Positions 63,543 to 64,000 of a stretch of DNA of 64,000 nucleotides are shown piece by piece. Location: contig CAVOXR010000015.1 of the NCBI GenBank assembly GCA_963700475.1, forward strand, positions 620,001-684,000. Reading direction: 5' to 3'. The translations under genes and the position numbers were made by a program. The stretch is from Prado023 sp963700475. GTDB taxonomy: Bacteria; Actinomycetota; Actinomycetes; S36-B12; CAIYMF01. The notes under the pieces were generated by a model. That model was not told where the DNA came from and searched no databases. It was given only the letters and a program-made list of their open reading frames with translations. How positions within the stretch are numbered: the first letter of the stretch is position 1; every line of letters begins with the position of its first letter.

Positions 63543-64000
63543 GTGCGCGTACTCGGGGTGGATCCGGGCCTGACCCGATGTGGCGTGGGCCTGGTCGAGG
63601 GCTCACTCGGCCGTCCGCTGACCCTCCGGCATGTCGAGGTGGTCACCACGCCGGCGTCCGATCCGCTGCCGGAGCGGCTGTTGGTGATCAGCCGGAGGAT
63701 CCAGGAGCTCATCGACGAGTTGTCGCCCGATGTCGTCGCCATCGAGCGCATGTTCAGCCAGCACAACCTGCACACCGTCATGGGCACCGCCCAGGCCTCA
63801 GCAGCGGCGGTGCTCGCGGCGGCGGAGGCAGGGCTGCCGGTCGCCTGGCACACGCCCAGCGAGGTGAAGGCCGCCGTGACCGGTGCCGGGCGTGCCGACA
63901 AGGCCCAGGTCGCCGGCATGGTCGTGAGGATCCTGCGCCTGGAGACCGCCCCGAAACCGGTGGACGCGACCGACGCCCTTGCGCTGGCGATCTGCCACGT
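63543..64000 (+). CDS. ruvC: Holliday junction resolvase RuvC, 5' part
   Basis: The first 152 residues of RuvC, running off the window edge. The RNase H-like fold starts RVLGVDPGLTRCGVGLVEG (catalytic Asp 7); the second acidic residue is in VVAIERMFSQHN, followed by LHTVMGTAQA and HTPSEVKAAVTGAGRADKAQ; the last visible part, PKPVDATDALALAICH, holds the C-terminal Asp pair. The GTG start has a good ribosome site. The LexA box upstream indicates SOS induction; ruvA and ruvB are expected just beyond the window. Confidence 0.95.
   Translation, partial: MRVLGVDPGLTRCGVGLVEGSLGRPLTLRHVEVVTTPASDPLPERLLVISRRIQELIDELSPDVVAIERMFSQHNLHTVMGTAQASAAAVLAAAEAGLPVAWHTPSEVKAAVTGAGRADKAQVAGMVVRILRLETAPKPVDATDALALAICH

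Overview
The window is about 64 kb of GC-rich DNA with strong G/C third-position bias, many GTG starts and tightly overlapping genes. NucS mismatch repair, phosphatidylinositol-mannoside genes (pgsA-patA-pimA), the gcvH-FHA-MerR-BFN-MerR-gcvP block, GlgE-type alpha-glucan genes and a WS/DGAT acyltransferase all point to an actinomycete (phylum Actinomycetota). I cannot place the genus. Single-base frameshifts in several otherwise intact genes suggest a draft, long-read or metagenome assembly, or some real gene decay.

Layout. (1) 0-16.3 kb: the 3' end of murA, then a carbon-assimilation region with most of the first half of the ethylmalonyl-CoA pathway: acetyl-CoA acetyltransferase, two 3-hydroxyacyl-CoA dehydrogenases (one a tandem fusion), crotonyl-CoA carboxylase/reductase, ethylmalonyl-CoA mutase (two frameshifts), the shared epimerase, the MeaB chaperone and a methylmalonyl-CoA mutase large subunit. 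The promoters of the hbd-ecm unit and of ccr carry the same palindrome, so one unseen repressor may control both. nucS, two alpha/beta hydrolases, a small zinc-binding protein and an AbiEi-like protein are interspersed. (2) 16.3-34.3 kb: storage and compatible-solute carbohydrate metabolism: treS-otsA-otsB, glgE-glgB, glgX, plus a LacI-regulated sugar ABC transporter with a GH1 glycosidase; the binding-protein gene is heavily frameshifted. (3) 34.3-38.9 kb: an enoyl-CoA hydratase, an NAD(P)-binding protein and a two-component system with an unusual double-module sensor. (4) 39.3-50.4 kb: the conserved actinobacterial block CDP-alcohol phosphotransferase, sugar nucleotidyltransferase, DUF881, small basic protein, DUF881, gcvH, FHA (GarA-like), MerR (FtsR-like), bifunctional nuclease, MerR, gcvP. 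(5) 50.6-54.5 kb: DUF4242 protein, HAD phosphatase-like protein, thioesterase-like protein and an EF-G paralogue. (6) 54.5-64 kb: pgsA-patA-pimA plus a membrane-anchored hypothetical, a DUF3048 lipoprotein, pdxS-pdxT, yebC, a WS/DGAT acyltransferase apparently preceded by a long Lys/Ala-rich HBHA-like tail, and the start of ruvC behind a LexA box.

Two signals cut across the regions. At least fourteen genes have a TANNNT -10 hexamer only 6-7 nt before the start codon, which suggests widespread leaderless transcription and helps fix start codons. A palindromic intergenic repeat family (TCCGGATC hairpin plus a conserved tail) occurs three times in widely separated spacers. No tRNA, rRNA, CRISPR array, insertion sequence or prophage was seen.
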